The notes under the pieces were generated by a model. That model did no database searches. It was not told the origin of the DNA and was given only the letters and a program-made list of their open reading frames with translations. A program made the translations under genes and the position numbers. DNA of 64,000 nucleotides from UBA3871 sp041797745 (GTDB lineage Bacteria > Bacillota > Clostridia > Peptostreptococcales > Anaerovoracaceae), in NCBI GenBank assembly GCA_041797745.1, contig JBHBZU010000053.1, forward strand, positions 1 through 64,000, in the 5' to 3' direction. Below, piece after piece: positions 43,641 to 52,377 of this stretch; within the stretch, counting starts at the first letter, position 1, and the number at the start of each line of letters is the position of its first letter.

Positions 43641-45164
43641 ATGGCAAAGAAGCTTGATTTGAATAAAACTGTCTATGAATTGACACAGGAATACCCTGAG
43701 CTGATCGAGATCATGGCAGGGCTCGGTTTTACCGAGATCATTAAAAAGCCCATGCTGCACTCCGTCGGCAAGATCATGACGATTCCCAAAGGCGCGAAGA
43801 TGAAGAATATCTCTATGATGAATGTCGTGACAACCTTGATGGGCAAAGGCTTCGAGCTTGTCGGTGAGATGCCGGATATGTCTTCTGCGGCGCAGGCTGG
43901 TGTGGAGAAAATAAATGTGAACAATCCCACCGCAAGCCGCACCGAACAGCTCAAGACCTATCTGAAAAGGCTGGGCGAAGGCGAAAAACTGGAGACTGTA
44001 CGGGCGGACTTCGTCCGTGAGTTTAGCGACGTTGAGGCATCGGAGATCATGCAGGCAGAGCAGGAACTCATGAAAGAGGGAACGCCGCTTTCTGAAGTGC
44101 AGAGGCTCTGCGACGTCCACTCCGCCCTGTTCCATGGCGCGACAACCGAGGAGAAAATAGCCAATGCAGAAAAGGAAGTCGAAGCCTCCCTCCTGCGAAA
44201 AAAGGCACATGAGGAGCTGGCGAAGAGAGGCTCCCTCCCCAAAAAGGACTACACGGATAAGAACGCCCGCGCCGCCGAACTGGAGGCAATAGCCGGGCAT
44301 CCTCTGTACACGCTGACAAAAGAAAACGACGCGCTTATCGATTTGCTTGCCAAATTTAAGGAGGGCAAGGATGAATCGCTTATCCCGGCGATTCGTGACC
44401 TTTCGATCCATTATGCCAAAAAAGGTGATATGCTCTATCCCCTGCTGAAGGTGAAATACGGCGTCTCCGGTCCCTCCGATGTGATGTGGACGGTGGACGA
44501 CGAGATTCGCGATGAACTTAGTGCGCTTGCAAAGGAAAACGATCACGGCGCAGAATGGAGCGCCAGGCTGGATGCCGTGCTGACCCGGGCCGAGGAAATG
44601 GTCTACAAGGAGCAGAACATCCTGTTCCCAATCTGCGCAGTGAACTTCACAGAGGAGGAATGGTACGGCATCTACCACGACAAGAAGGATTACGACCTGT
44701 GCTTCGGCGTGGCGCAGGAACACTGGGAGGCTGCGGAGAACAGGAAGGGCTCCGTCTCTTTCGATGCGGAGAGCGAGATCGTCATGCCCGGCGGTCACAT
44801 GACCCTGGAGGAGCTGACCGCGCTTCTGAATACGATTCCGCTGGAGATTACCTTTGTGGATGCGGATAATATCAACCGCTTTTTCAATGAAGGACCGAAG
44901 GTCTTCAAACGTCCCGGCATGGCCATTGACCGGGAAGTGTTCTTCTGCCATCCGCCGAAGATCGAGCCCATGGTGCGCCAGATCATCGATGATTTCAGGA
45001 ACAATCGCCGTGACGAGGTGCCTGTCTGGATGGAGAAGGGTGGCCGCACGATGCTGGTGAAATACATGGCGGTGCGTGACAATTCAGGAACGTATCTCGG
45101 CACGGTGGAGCTTGTGCAAGACATGGAGTTTGCAAAGGAACACTTCTTAGGAGACGAGTCATGA
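43641..45164 (+). CDS. DUF438 protein: DUF1858, hemerythrin-like and PAS domains
   Basis: 507 residues with a modular plan: an N-terminal DUF1858 domain (KTVYELTQEYPELIEIMAGLGF, about residues 10-75), the DUF438 region (about 90-180), a hemerythrin-like helical domain with spaced His/Glu ligands (HPLYTLTKEN, LSIHYAKKGDMLYPLL, YKEQNILFP) and a C-terminal PAS domain (about 380-500; YMAVRDNSGTYLGTVEL). Such proteins are linked to nitrosative or oxygen sensing in anaerobes, probably through a di-iron site. It is activated by the palindromic site upstream and is G+C-richer than core genes. Confidence 0.88.
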   Translation: MAKKLDLNKTVYELTQEYPELIEIMAGLGFTEIIKKPMLHSVGKIMTIPKGAKMKNISMMNVVTTLMGKGFELVGEMPDMSSAAQAGVEKINVNNPTASRTEQLKTYLKRLGEGEKLETVRADFVREFSDVEASEIMQAEQELMKEGTPLSEVQRLCDVHSALFHGATTEEKIANAEKEVEASLLRKKAHEELAKRGSLPKKDYTDKNARAAELEAIAGHPLYTLTKENDALIDLLAKFKEGKDESLIPAIRDLSIHYAKKGDMLYPLLKVKYGVSGPSDVMWTVDDEIRDELSALAKENDHGAEWSARLDAVLTRAEEMVYKEQNILFPICAVNFTEEEWYGIYHDKKDYDLCFGVAQEHWEAAENRKGSVSFDAESEIVMPGGHMTLEELTALLNTIPLEITFVDADNINRFFNEGPKVFKRPGMAIDREVFFCHPPKIEPMVRQIIDDFRNNRRDEVPVWMEKGGRTMLVKYMAVRDNSGTYLGTVELVQDMEFAKEHFLGDES

Positions 45165-45249
45165 ATACCTGAAGCGAGAGGGATTTGACCGTGCCAATCT
45201 GTTTGGAGCAGGCCAGACGAACGATACTTTTTCGCAGTATTTCACAGGG

Positions 45250-45603
45250 GTGTCGTTTCTATCGCCGATGGTGTTGCCGAATGAGGATATGCCGCTGTTC
45301 ATCAGCAATGTGACCTTCGAGCCGGGATGCCGGACCTGCTGGCATATCCATACCTCGGACGAAGCCGGAGGACAGCAGATTTTGATCTGTATCGCTGGCA
45401 AAGGCTGGTATGTAGAGGAAGGCAAGCCAACGGTTGAATTGAAAGAGGGCGTTACGGTTGTTATCCCTGCTAATGTTAAGCACTGGCACGGCGCAAGGAA
45501 AGACAGTTGGTTCTCCTACATCTCCATCGCGGCTCCGAGCGTACATACGGATACCGTATGGTGTGAACACGTGACGGATGAAGAATACGATAAACTTGAT
45601 TGA
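45250..45603 (+). CDS. cupin domain protein, 5' end unclear
   Basis: From GTG 45250 the frame encodes a single cupin: GCRTCWHIHTSDEAGGQQIL holds the metal-binding histidines and VIPANVKHWHGA the second motif. The frame stays open back to 45151 and reads YLKREGFDRANLFGAGQTND, which looks like genuine protein, yet no ATG, GTG or TTG occurs before 45250. Either the gene lost its first codons or a start was destroyed; the DUF438 stop overlaps this stretch. Small cupins of this kind often accompany redox stress genes. Confidence 0.7.
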   Translation: MSFLSPMVLPNEDMPLFISNVTFEPGCRTCWHIHTSDEAGGQQILICIAGKGWYVEEGKPTVELKEGVTVVIPANVKHWHGARKDSWFSYISIAAPSVHTDTVWCEHVTDEEYDKLD

Positions 45604-45609
45604 TAAGAA

Positions 45610-45646
45610 GCTCTCCGGCGAAAACAAATCGCCGGGGAGCTTTTTC
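45610..45646. terminator. bidirectional terminator between cupin and Crp/Fnr genes
   Basis: GCTCTCCGGCG and CGCCGGGGAGC form an 11-base stem (one G:T pair) followed by TTTTTC; both convergent genes could use it. Confidence 0.85.
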
Positions 45647-45686
45647 AGCAATCTGCTCCAAGGCCCCATAATTCAATCCCATTATT

Positions 45687-46349
45687 CTATACGGTGTCAT
45701 TCAGTTTGAACTCACTCTTATGGTAAGTAATCAGACCGTCTTTCTGCATCTTGGACAGCTCATTGGACATGGCACTGCGGTCTACGGCAAGATAGTCGGC
45801 AAGCTGCTGGCGGTCAAAGGGGATGGTGAAGTGCGAGCTTCCGTGTTCCAGCGCCTGCTCCGAAAGATAAGAAAGCAGGCGCTCCCGGAGAGATTTTGAC
45901 GCGGTATGCATCATACGGGAAGAGAGGTTTAAGTTCTTCTGTGCAGAAATCCGAAGCATATTCTGGATGATGCGAGTATGGAACGAGCATCCCCTCTGGC
46001 AAGTGGTCAGCATATTCCGCATATTCAGAAAGAGCACTTCAGTCTCCTCACAGGTCACAACGTCACAGAGCAGCTCCTTGCCGGGAATTGCCGCATAGTT
46101 TTCCGCAAAGACCTGCCCCTTTCCGATATGACCAAAAATATGGCTATTTCCCCAATAAAAATTGACGACGATATTCACGCTGCCGGATTCCACAAGCCCA
46201 ATCTCGCTGATAGAGGATCCCGCTCGGAAAACTATCTCATCTTTTTTAAATTTGCGCTCTTTCGCGCCCAGGCAGCTAAGCAGTTCCGAAATTTCGTTCT
46301 CGCTGATACCATGAAACAGCGGCGTGTTCGTCAGAAAAAAAGTATTCAT
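45687..46349 (-). CDS. Crp/Fnr family transcriptional regulator
   Basis: 220 residues: an N-terminal cyclic-nucleotide-binding-like beta roll (FHGISENEISELLSCLGAKE, then SGSVNIVVNF) and a C-terminal winged helix (FDRQQLADYLAVDRSAMSNELSKMQKDG) that recognises the palindrome. It lacks the N-terminal cysteine cluster of FNR, so a haem or other effector is likelier. The layout next to hcp resembles HcpR-type regulators of nitrosative stress. The ATG at 46349 has GGAAGG upstream; the alternative ATG at 46358 does not. Its own promoter region overlaps the palindrome at 46365-46378. Confidence 0.88.
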   Translation of the reverse strand: MNTFFLTNTPLFHGISENEISELLSCLGAKERKFKKDEIVFRAGSSISEIGLVESGSVNIVVNFYWGNSHIFGHIGKGQVFAENYAAIPGKELLCDVVTCEETEVLFLNMRNMLTTCQRGCSFHTRIIQNMLRISAQKNLNLSSRMMHTASKSLRERLLSYLSEQALEHGSSHFTIPFDRQQLADYLAVDRSAMSNELSKMQKDGLITYHKSEFKLNDTV

Positions 46350-46364
46350 AATAATCATCCTTCC

Positions 46365-46406
46365 GTTGTTGCAACAACATACGCGTTGTTTCGATTTTAG
46401 TATAAT
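46365..46406 (+). promoter_or_regulatory. Crp/Fnr-type activator site and promoter of the hcp operon
   Basis: GTTGTTGCAACAAC (46365-46378) is a perfect palindrome centred at 46371.5. TATAAT lies at 46401-46406, so the spacing from palindrome centre to -10 is 29.5 bases, identical to the DUF438 promoter. The site also lies only about 16 bases upstream of the divergent regulator gene and could mediate autorepression. Confidence 0.75.
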
Positions 46407-46441
46407 CAGAGCAGAAAATCAAGAACAGGGAGGAAAAACTT

Positions 46442-46657
46442 ATGGGAATCACAGTTGTAAACAGGAAAACCTTGATCGGCGAAATCGTAAACCAGTACCC
46501 GGAAACGGCGGAGGTGCTGCTCGGAATCGGTATGCACTGCCTCGGCTGTCCGGCTTCCCAGGCGGAGAGTCTTGAGGATGCCTGCGCCGTTCATGGCGTC
46601 AATCCTGAGAGCGTCATAAAGGCCATCAACGATAAAATCGTTGAGAGCGGAAAGTGA
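46442..46657 (+). CDS. DUF1858 domain protein
   Basis: 71-residue stand-alone DUF1858 domain (EIVNQYPETAEVLLGIGMHCLGCPASQAESL). The CxxC pair (CLGC) is typical of versions that occur beside hybrid-cluster proteins and may bind a metal or cluster. It is the first gene of the hcp operon, with a GGGAGG ribosome site, and is related to the N-terminal domain of the DUF438 protein. Confidence 0.9.
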   Translation: MGITVVNRKTLIGEIVNQYPETAEVLLGIGMHCLGCPASQAESLEDACAVHGVNPESVIKAINDKIVESGK

Positions 46658-46661
46658 TTGT

Positions 46662-47318
46662 ATGAAAGAAAAAGTCGGAGAAGTATTCTCCATTGCGAGG
46701 AATAACCCAGCGATTTCTGGCTGCACGATTTCCAAAGCCGTTCATGGTGGAGCAAACGACATCATCTACTTTTCCTTGGCCAGGAACACGGATATAAGTG
46801 CAGAAATTTATCCGTACCACAAGCTGCTCATCTTGGCGGAGGGTGGCATAGAGGTCTACGGATCAGACGGCTTCAGCAGACCTCTTCATACCGGTGACAG
46901 CATGGTAACCCTACGGGATACACCGATGGGAATACGAACAGCGGAAGGTGCTGTCTATACAGAAATCTCGATTAGGAGGAGCGATATCATGAACGAGGCA
47001 ATCAAGGCAGGCGAAGTGTTCAGACTGGCAGAACTTGTCCCCTATCAGGACGGCAAGATCGTAAACATGGATGTGGTTCATAACGACCAGATGAAGTTTG
47101 TCGTCATGGCTTTCGACGAAGGCACCGGCCTTTCCGAACACGCCGCCCCGGGCGAGGCGCTGATTTTCGCTTTGGATGGCGAGGGCGTGATTGGCTACGA
47201 AGGAAAAAAACATCCCATCAAAGCCGGTGAGAATTTTCATTTTGCCAAAGCTGGAATTCATAGTGTCCAGGCAGTCAAACGGTTTAAGATGGCGCTGCTG
47301 TTGACACTGGAATCATAA
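46662..47318 (+). CDS. two-domain cupin protein
   Basis: 218 residues with two cupin repeats: the first (about residues 30-105) keeps the fold but lacks an obvious histidine set; the second (about 115-218) has GTGLSEHAAPGEALIFALDGEG and HPIKAGENFHFAKAGIHSV with metal-ligand histidines. A sensor or small-molecule-binding role in the stress operon is inference. The ATG at 46662 lies 5 bases after the preceding stop. Confidence 0.8.
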   Translation: MKEKVGEVFSIARNNPAISGCTISKAVHGGANDIIYFSLARNTDISAEIYPYHKLLILAEGGIEVYGSDGFSRPLHTGDSMVTLRDTPMGIRTAEGAVYTEISIRRSDIMNEAIKAGEVFRLAELVPYQDGKIVNMDVVHNDQMKFVVMAFDEGTGLSEHAAPGEALIFALDGEGVIGYEGKKHPIKAGENFHFAKAGIHSVQAVKRFKMALLLTLES

Positions 47319-47344
47319 AAAACGAGGAAAGCGAGGATCAGACA

Positions 47345-47530
47345 ATGAAGTATGTTGTAAATGACGGATGCATCGGCTGCGGCCTGTGCGCTGGTAATTG
47401 CCCGGAGGTGTTCTCCATGGGCGACGAAGGCGTTGCCGTCGCCACCCAGACTGAAGTCCCGGAAGAAGCGCTTAAGTGCGCGGTGGAAGCCAAGGATGGT
47501 TGCCCCGTGGGTGCCATCGAAGAAGTATAA
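47345..47530 (+). CDS. single-cluster ferredoxin
   Basis: 61-residue ferredoxin of the Fer4_13 kind: CIGCGLCAGNCPEVF binds the cluster together with a distal cysteine (DGCPVGAI). It is a likely electron donor for Hcp, whose gene starts 14 bases later. Confidence 0.92.
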   Translation: MKYVVNDGCIGCGLCAGNCPEVFSMGDEGVAVATQTEVPEEALKCAVEAKDGCPVGAIEEV

Positions 47531-47543
47531 GGAGGTATGAAAA

Positions 47544-49136
47544 ATGGATACGCAAATGTTTTGTTTTCAGTGTGAGCAGACCGCAGGCAGTAAGGGCTGC
47601 ATGGGAAAGACCGGCGTCTGCGGAAAGACATCGGATGTCGCTGGATTGCAGGATCAACTGACCGGCGCACTGGTCGGTCTTGCCCGTGCGGCGGATAGCG
47701 CCGCGCAGCCGATTGAAAATGTCTGCAAGTTGATGATCAAGGGGCTGTTCACAACCATCACCAACGTAAACTTCAACGAAGTCACCATTCAAGCCTTGAT
47801 TGACGAGGTCCATGCAGAAAAAGAAAGGCTTGCTCCCAACTGTCCTTCCTGCGGCTCATGCGGCAAGAACGATGATTACGACATGGCAAAGGTCTGGGAC
47901 GCCGACGAGGATATTCGCAGTCTGAAATCCATAATCCTTTTCGGTATTCGCGGCATGGCGGCCTACGCTTATCATGCCGGAGTGCTTGGTTATTCCGACA
48001 AAAGAGTGAACGAGTTCTTTGTGAAGGCGCTCTTTGCCATCGGCGAGGACTGGGGTATGGATCAGCTTCTGCCCATCGTTCTTGAAGTCGGAGAAGTGAA
48101 TTTCGCCTGCATGGAGATGCTCGACAAGGCAAATACCGAGACCTACGGCAAGCCTGTCCCGGCCACCGTTCCGCTGATGGTGGAGAAGGGGCCGTTTATC
48201 GTAATCACCGGCCACGATCTGTACGATCTGAAGCGGCTCCTGGAGCAGACTAAGGACAAGGGCATCAACATCTACACCCACGGCGAGATGCTGCCTGCCC
48301 ACGGTTACCCTGAGCTGAAGAAATATCCGCACCTCAAGGGCAACTTCGGCACGGCGTGGCAGAATCAGCAGAAGGAATTTGCAAATCTCCCCGCGCCGAT
48401 CCTCTTCACCACCAACTGCCTGATGCCGCCCAAGGACAGCTATAAAGACCGGGTCTTCACCACCGAGGTGGTCTCCTATCCGGAAATCGTACATATCGGC
48501 GAGGACAAGGACTTTACCCCAGTCATTGAGAAGGCGCTGGAGCTAGGCGGCTTTGCCGAGGATACGCAGTTCACTGGCATTAACGGCGGAACCACCGTCA
48601 CCACCGGCTTCAGCCACAGCACGATTCTCGGCGTTGCGGACAAGGTCATTGACGCCGTAAAGAGCGGCGCCATCCGGCACTTCTTCTTGGTGGGCGGCTG
48701 CGACGGTGCAAAGCCCGGCCGCAACTACTACACCGAGCTTGTGGAGCAGGCGCCTGCCGATACCGTCATCCTGACCCTTGCCTGCGGCAAGTTCCGCTTC
48801 AACGATCTGGACATCGGCACCATCGGCGATTTGCCTCGTATCATGGATATGGGTCAGTGCAACGACGCCTTCGGCGCGGTCAAGGTGGCCGTGGCGCTTG
48901 CTGAAGCCTTTGGCTGCGGCGTGAACGAACTGCCCCTGTCCATCATTCTCTCCTGGTATGAGCAGAAAGCTGTATGCGTCCTGCTGACGCTGCTGTATCT
49001 GGGAATCAAGAATATGCGGCTCGGGCCCACACTCCCCGCCTTTGTTTCACCGAATGTGCTGAATTATCTGGTGGAGCATTACAACATTGCCCCCACCACC
49101 ACGCCGGAAGAGGATCTGAAGACGATACTTGGATAA
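47544..49136 (+). CDS. hcp: hybrid-cluster protein (hydroxylamine/NO reductase)
   Basis: 530-residue Fe-S protein holding a [4Fe-4S] and a hybrid 4Fe-2S-2O cluster; in vivo it reduces nitric oxide to nitrous oxide and can reduce hydroxylamine. N-terminal cluster cysteines begin at residues 7 and 10 (CFQCEQTAG, then GVCGK). Hybrid-cluster ligands appear in TGHDLYDLK, THGEMLPAHGY, FTTNCLMPP and GGCDGAKPGRNYY. It closes the Crp/Fnr-controlled operon. Codon use is visibly richer in G/C at third positions than in flanking core genes. Confidence 0.96.
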   Translation: MDTQMFCFQCEQTAGSKGCMGKTGVCGKTSDVAGLQDQLTGALVGLARAADSAAQPIENVCKLMIKGLFTTITNVNFNEVTIQALIDEVHAEKERLAPNCPSCGSCGKNDDYDMAKVWDADEDIRSLKSIILFGIRGMAAYAYHAGVLGYSDKRVNEFFVKALFAIGEDWGMDQLLPIVLEVGEVNFACMEMLDKANTETYGKPVPATVPLMVEKGPFIVITGHDLYDLKRLLEQTKDKGINIYTHGEMLPAHGYPELKKYPHLKGNFGTAWQNQQKEFANLPAPILFTTNCLMPPKDSYKDRVFTTEVVSYPEIVHIGEDKDFTPVIEKALELGGFAEDTQFTGINGGTTVTTGFSHSTILGVADKVIDAVKSGAIRHFFLVGGCDGAKPGRNYYTELVEQAPADTVILTLACGKFRFNDLDIGTIGDLPRIMDMGQCNDAFGAVKVAVALAEAFGCGVNELPLSIILSWYEQKAVCVLLTLLYLGIKNMRLGPTLPAFVSPNVLNYLVEHYNIAPTTTPEEDLKTILG

Positions 49137-49196
49137 GATTTTTCACAATCTTTTCTCTTGGAAAGACTATAAAATTTCCGGGAAACACACATTTTT

Positions 49197-49223
49197 GCCC
49201 TGCAAGCCGCAAACTTGCAGGGC
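49197..49223 (+). terminator. hairpin after hcp
   Basis: GCCCTGCAAG and CTTGCAGGGC form a ten-base stem followed by GTTTCT; a second hairpin (CGCCGCAGG/CCTGCGGTG) lies at 49237-49262. Confidence 0.7.
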
Positions 49224-49285
49224 GTTTCTATGTACGCGCCGCAGGGCTTGCTCCTGCGGTGCAGTTTTCGTTTTAGCGTTCGATG

Positions 49286-50173
49286 TCATAGCTGCGTTGT
49301 TTGGGATTTCGGCGGGATCATCGTTTCGCGGATCAATCCTTGCAGGATTTCCTTTGCCCTTTGGATGATATTCCGAAACAGCCCCGGCAGCCAGCCATGT
49401 TTTTGCACGGAGCGGCTGGCTTCGTTGTAGATATGCTCGTTTTTGATCTCTATGATCTTCGCCTCGGCAATCCCCGATACCAGCGCCATATCCGCCGTTC
49501 TGTTCCAGTCCTGCCGTGCTGCATTGTCCGCCTCAATCTCCGCCGCCTTCGAGTTTTTCTTCCCGATCTTTTTGGTGGGGAGATATACGCTGCTCGGATC
49601 AAAGACCTTTAATCGCCGTTCCGGGTCGTGGATATGCCTGTTAATCAGAGCGGTGTAGAACTCTTTTGCTTCGTCCAAGAACAGTATGTTTTTGAAAGCG
49701 TCGTCCTTTACCGTGAACAAGTGGCTTTCATAGGCTTCACCCTTCTTGATGACGGTGCAGCCCTTGCGAATTTGACCGTCCTCGCCGGTGATCTCCTTCT
49801 TCGTGCGTACCCGCTTGCAGGTTTCATCATAGAACACGCTGCGGCTGGCAATCTTGATATCCGGCTCCGGCAATAACCGCCGTTCAGAAAAGATCAGGTG
49901 GATGTGATAGTTCTTCTTCGTCTTGTTGTGGTGGAGCGCCGAAACGCATTCCACATCATATCGCTTCTTGAATTGCTCTTTGAACTCCTGAAGCACCTGC
50001 CGAGGATCAAACTGCGTGTATTCCTCCGGCAGGGCGATGATAAGCTCCCGTGCCTCGATACATTTTCCTTCCGTCCCGAAGCGTTTGAACTCATCCCGAC
50101 ACTCCTTTGCAAGGATGAAGGGCTTAAAGAATCTATCGGCAGATATGCCATTTTCATCAACTCCGTCACACAT
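49286..50173 (-). pseudogene. MobA/MobL-type relaxase, N-terminally truncated
   Basis: The remaining 295 codons encode the middle and C-terminal part of a mobilisation relaxase. The metal-binding HNKTKKNYHIHLIFSER, preceded by FDPRQVLQEFKEQFKKRYD, is the core motif. The catalytic N terminus is missing: the frame ends abruptly near 50173 where it meets tyrosine-recombinase sequence on the other strand. The break shows the island is a remnant of a mobilisable element. Confidence 0.8.
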
Positions 50174-50352
50174 TCACAAGTAATCTGCTCTCTAACGGGG
50201 CAGCGCCGAAGGATGTACAGGAGCTGTTGGGACACGCCGACGTCAGTACCACCATGAACATCTACGCTCACTCGACAAGGGAAACTTTTTATGGCAGCAG
50301 ACCTGCGGGAAACACAGGAAAATCAAGGGGTTTCAGAGAATCGGAGAGATAA
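50152..50352 (+). pseudogene. C-terminal fragment of a tyrosine recombinase/integrase
   Basis: The frame reads FHQLRHTFTSNLLSNGAAPK, then VQELLGHADVSTTMNIYAHS, and ends at a TAA at 50350. It contains the catalytic R of the HxLRHTF box, the H of LLGHA and the Y of NIYAH, but everything upstream is missing. It overlaps the broken start of the relaxase remnant by about 20 bases on the opposite strand, so the junction is at roughly 50150-50175. Confidence 0.85.
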
Positions 50353-50364
50353 ACCGGGAATTAT

Positions 50365-50586
50365 CTACTTGACTATTATTACGCAAATTCCAATTAAAGC
50401 TAATATAATACCCACAATAAATTCTGCCAATCCAACTCTCTTGGCATAGGATTCTGTTTTTCTTCCTGCTTTATAATCTTCTTCAAAACCATTGATTAGA
50501 TTATATTTCTTTTGAAAATAAATCTCATATCCGAACATAATAAATGCAACGCCAACCGTTATTAATATAATCTTTAAAATAGTCAT
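50365..50586 (-). CDS. small membrane protein, DUF3784-like
   Basis: 73 residues with two membrane helices (about 4-22 and 52-71) separated by a charged loop (KKYNLINGFEEDYKAGRKTE). The loop pattern YNLINGF fits the DUF3784 family of Firmicute membrane proteins; function unknown. ATG 50586 is preferred over an upstream TTG at 50625, though the ribosome site is weak. It lies between the island and guaB. Confidence 0.6.
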   Translation of the reverse strand: MTILKIILITVGVAFIMFGYEIYFQKKYNLINGFEEDYKAGRKTESYAKRVGLAEFIVGIILALIGICVIIVK

Positions 50587-50633
50587 TAAGTACACATCCA
50601 CTAACTTAAAATTTGTTGCAATCAATATTTTTT

Positions 50634-50725
50634 ATTATCATATCTTTGATTATAATTTTCAAATGAAGATATGATGAAATGACTATGTAACAAGGGTCAT
50701 TATACCATATCTTTGATTTTTTAGG
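50634..50725 (+). repeat. dispersed palindromic repeat, second locus
   Basis: One nearly complete unit (50634-50698) and the start of another (50699-50725) match the 70-base units at 5889-6039, including ATCATATCTTTGATT, GAAGATATGATGAAATGAC, TATGTAAC and GGGTCATTATA. The inner part has diverged, but the inverted arms ATCATATCTT/AAGATATGAT are kept. Confidence 0.8.
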
Positions 50726-50874
50726 ACGATTTTTTTAGTATATCCTTAAATTTCCGTGGAGCCATTGATAAAATAGGACTTTTAATGTATAATACTAACT
50801 TAAATAAATGGTAGCATTTAATAAATTTACATTATGTATCAGAATAAATATCATAAAAAAGAATGGAGGAAACA

Positions 50875-52377
50875 ATGGCAACATTTTTTACAGAACCATC
50901 AAGAACTTTTAGTGAATATCTGCTTGTTCCGGGCTTCTCATCTAAGCAGTGCACCAAGGAAAATGTGAGCTTAAAGACACCTATTACAAAGTACAGAAAG
51001 GGCGAGGAACCGGCGATTACTATGAATGTCCCTTTGGTTTCCGCAGTTATGCAGGCGGTATCTGACGACAAGCTGGCTATCGCACTGGCCAAAGAGGGTG
51101 GCTTAAGCTTTATCTTTGTAAGCCAGTCTATTGAAAGTCAGGCAGCTATGGTAAAGCGCGTAAAGGATCACAAAGCGGGATTTGTTAAGAGCGATTCCAA
51201 CTTAAGACCGGACCAGACCTTGGCAGATGTTTTAGTTCTCAAGGAACGTTACGGTCATTCCACGGTAGCCATTACAGAAGATGGTACAGAAGACGGTAAA
51301 CTCGTTGGTTTGGTAACCAGCAGAGATTATCGTATCAGTCGTATGTCCAGGGATGAAAAAATCGAGACATTCATGACTCCGTTCGAAAATCTGATTTATG
51401 CCGAAGAGGGCACTACATTAAAGGAAGCAAACGACATTATCTGGGAGCATAAGCTCAACTCTCTCCCAATCATTGACAAGAAAGGCCGTCTTCTTTATTT
51501 CGTATTCCGTAAGGACTACGAAGCGCACAAGTCCAATCCGGACGAATTGCTCGATGAGCACAAGAGATATATGGTCGGTGCAGGAGTTAACACCCGCGAC
51601 TATGAAGAAAGAATACCGGCTTTGGTAGAGGCAGGTGCAGACATCCTCTGTATTGACTCCTCCGAGGGCTATTCAGAGTGGCAGGCGGACACAATTAAGT
51701 TTGTTCGTGAAAAGTACGGCGAAAATGTGAAAATCGGTGCCGGCAATGTTGTTGACGCAGAGGGCTTCAGATATCTGGCGGAAGCAGGTGCAGACTTCGT
51801 AAAGGTGGGCATTGGCGGTGGCTCTATCTGTATTACCAGAGAAACCAAGGGCATTGGTCGTGGACAGGCAACAGCCGTTATTGAAGTAGCCAAGGCAAGA
51901 GATGAATATTTTAAGGAAACAGGGGTCTATGTGCCGATTTGTTCCGACGGAGGTATTGTCCACGACTACCATATGACTTTGGCGTTGGCAATGGGAGCTG
52001 ATTTTCTCATGCAAGGAAGATATTTTGCCCGTTTTGACGAATCCCCAACCAATAAACTGATGGTTAACGGAACTTATGTTAAGGAATATTGGGGTGAGGG
52101 TTCCAACCGTGCTCGTAACTGGCAGCGTTACGACCTTGGCGGTGACTCTAAACTCGCCTTTGAAGAGGGGGTTGACTCCTATGTGCCGTATGCAGGTCCT
52201 TTAAGCGACAATGTAAGACTTTCTCTTTCCAAGGTTAAGTCTACTATGTGCAACTGCGGCGCCTTGTCTATTTCCGAACTTCAGGGAAAGGCAAAGCTCA
52301 CATTGGTATCCGCTACTTCCATCGTTGAGGGCGGAGCACATGATGTTATCCTCAAGGAAACTTCCGAGAGACGCTAG
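50875..52377 (+). CDS. guaB: inosine-5'-monophosphate dehydrogenase
   Basis: Converts IMP to XMP with NAD, the committed step to guanine nucleotides. 500 residues: a TIM-barrel catalytic domain split by two CBS domains (about residues 95-215). The catalytic loop GGGSICITRETKG carries the active cysteine. The usual bacterial loop reads GxGSICTTR, so threonine is replaced by isoleucine here. The ATG at 50875 follows GGAGGAAAC; the ATG at 50863 overlaps that site. guaA follows after a 218-base spacer. Confidence 0.94.
   Translation: MATFFTEPSRTFSEYLLVPGFSSKQCTKENVSLKTPITKYRKGEEPAITMNVPLVSAVMQAVSDDKLAIALAKEGGLSFIFVSQSIESQAAMVKRVKDHKAGFVKSDSNLRPDQTLADVLVLKERYGHSTVAITEDGTEDGKLVGLVTSRDYRISRMSRDEKIETFMTPFENLIYAEEGTTLKEANDIIWEHKLNSLPIIDKKGRLLYFVFRKDYEAHKSNPDELLDEHKRYMVGAGVNTRDYEERIPALVEAGADILCIDSSEGYSEWQADTIKFVREKYGENVKIGAGNVVDAEGFRYLAEAGADFVKVGIGGGSICITRETKGIGRGQATAVIEVAKARDEYFKETGVYVPICSDGGIVHDYHMTLALAMGADFLMQGRYFARFDESPTNKLMVNGTYVKEYWGEGSNRARNWQRYDLGGDSKLAFEEGVDSYVPYAGPLSDNVRLSLSKVKSTMCNCGALSISELQGKAKLTLVSATSIVEGGAHDVILKETSERR

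Noticed and set aside
43476..44951. Long open frame of 491 codons on the minus strand opposite the DUF438 gene
   Set aside because: It mirrors a well-supported gene in G+C-rich DNA, is rich in His, Phe and Leu, and has no ribosome site or recognisable motif.
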